From positions 4,043,001 to 4,107,000 of the forward strand of contig NZ_CP154630.1 in NCBI RefSeq assembly GCF_039555535.1: a stretch of DNA of 64,000 nt. The letters run 5' to 3'. Under the pieces are notes generated by a model. The model ran no database searches, had not been told where the DNA came from, and worked only from the letters and a program-made list of their open reading frames with translations. Both the position numbers and the translations under genes were made by a program. Shown here one piece after another: positions 63,587-64,000 of this stretch; positions within the stretch are counted from its first letter, which is position 1, and each line of letters opens with the position of its first letter. This DNA comes from Stenotrophomonas maltophilia (lineage in GTDB: Bacteria; Pseudomonadota; Gammaproteobacteria; Xanthomonadales; Xanthomonadaceae).

Positions 63587-64000
63587 TCAGTGCGCCATGC
63601 CGCGGGTAATCGCCGCAGCACGCTGCTTCAGCTGCGCCACGGCATCGGGAATCATTTCCATGCCCACGTCCAGGCCCGGGTTCAGCACCAGGCCGACGCC
63701 GTCGCCGATCCCGGCCAGCAGCGCGTGCACCGCGATCGGCATGGCGTGGGCGAACTGCGGCAGCTGCTCATGCCACAGGCCGGCGCGCTCGGGCGCGGTG
63801 AACACCGCGAACATGGGCTCGCCGCTTTCGCTGGTCAGCACCAGCGGCGAGATGCTCTCGTCCCAGGCACCGTCTTCGCCGATGGCCTTGTCCAGCAACA
63901 CGAACGCCGTCGAGGTCAGCAGGCCGTCGAGGAACTGCGACGCGGTCAGCGTGCCGTCCTGGGCCTGCAGCAGGCGCACCTCGAGGTCGTTGAGGGGGTC
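63587..64000 (-). CDS. SseB-like protein, C-terminal part (cut by window edge)
   Basis: At least 137 residues read on the minus strand to a stop at 63587; the start lies beyond the right edge, probably only a few codons away (visible N-terminus DPLNDLEVRLLQAQDG). The pattern FLDGLLTSTAFVLLDKAIG, LTSESGEPMFAVFTAPERAG, and IAVHALLAGIGDGVGLVLNPG matches SseB-family proteins. Function is not established. It converges on cca. Confidence 0.78.
   Translation of the reverse strand, partial: DPLNDLEVRLLQAQDGTLTASQFLDGLLTSTAFVLLDKAIGEDGAWDESISPLVLTSESGEPMFAVFTAPERAGLWHEQLPQFAHAMPIAVHALLAGIGDGVGLVLNPGLDVGMEMIPDAVAQLKQRAAAITRGMAH

Overview
The window looks like a chromosomal segment of Stenotrophomonas, most likely of the S. 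maltophilia group. The basis is high GC throughout (by eye about two thirds), a gene set typical of Xanthomonadaceae (PhaB-like reductase, Grx4-type glutaredoxin fused to rhodanese, QEGLA-motif peptidase, DUF924, tandem DsbA lipoproteins), and above all the many short palindromes that begin with GTAG (GTAGAGCCGAGC..., GTAGATCCACGC..., GTAGACGCCAACC...). These match the SMAG repeats known from S. maltophilia. I see no tRNA, rRNA, CRISPR array, prophage or complete insertion sequence.

Positions 1-14,000 form a carboxylate-uptake district. A partial malic enzyme and dctA (C4-dicarboxylate symporter) diverge from an O/P-type porin and a hybrid histidine kinase whose sensor region resembles DctB. 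The kinase converges on a LuxR-type response regulator across a 470-bp gap filled with nested palindromes. A second module follows: a TctD/TctE-like two-component pair overlapping a periplasmic solute-binding protein with no permease, divergent from another O/P-type porin and a CitMHS-type citrate transporter. That transporter reads in frame, with no stop codon, into a PhaB-type reductase. A TonB-dependent receptor closes the district.

Positions 16,000-30,400 hold housekeeping and metabolic genes: QEGLA peptidase, rsgA, an alaA-like aminotransferase with a lipase/esterase and a methyltransferase, a polysaccharide deacetylase, the glutaredoxin fusion, DUF924, AMP nucleosidase, two overlapping amidohydrolases (the second lacks the metal-binding motif), an HCCA-isomerase-like protein and DegV. 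Positions 30,400-33,000 are repeat-rich and carry a DUF3916 gene, a short remnant resembling the end of an efflux outer-membrane protein, and a diguanylate cyclase.

Positions 33,000-46,100 contain the glutathione-dependent formaldehyde operon (frmR-frmA-yqcC-fghA, with a recognisable FrmR operator), and then several regulator/enzyme pairs: LysR/old yellow enzyme, TetR/DAPG-hydrolase-like, LysR/alcohol dehydrogenase. Glutamate-cysteine ligase, a VIT-family transporter coupled to an AraC regulator, and an MBL-fold hydrolase follow.

Positions 46,200-64,000 carry engB, a dihaem cytochrome c4, two DsbA lipoproteins, an EEP-family phosphatase/nuclease, an RhtA-like exporter with a divergent Lrp regulator, an M23 peptidase, a TonB-dependent siderophore receptor with a Fur-box-like site, a second large TonB receptor, a lower-GC secreted protein of unknown function, a lone ExbD, a soluble lytic transglycosylase, a small membrane protein, cca, and a partial SseB-like gene at the edge.

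The most unusual structures are non-coding. Three copies of a modular palindrome share a conserved core but have completely different perfect outer arms; all lie between convergent genes. At several loci a GTAG palindrome supplies the TAG stop codon of the upstream gene.
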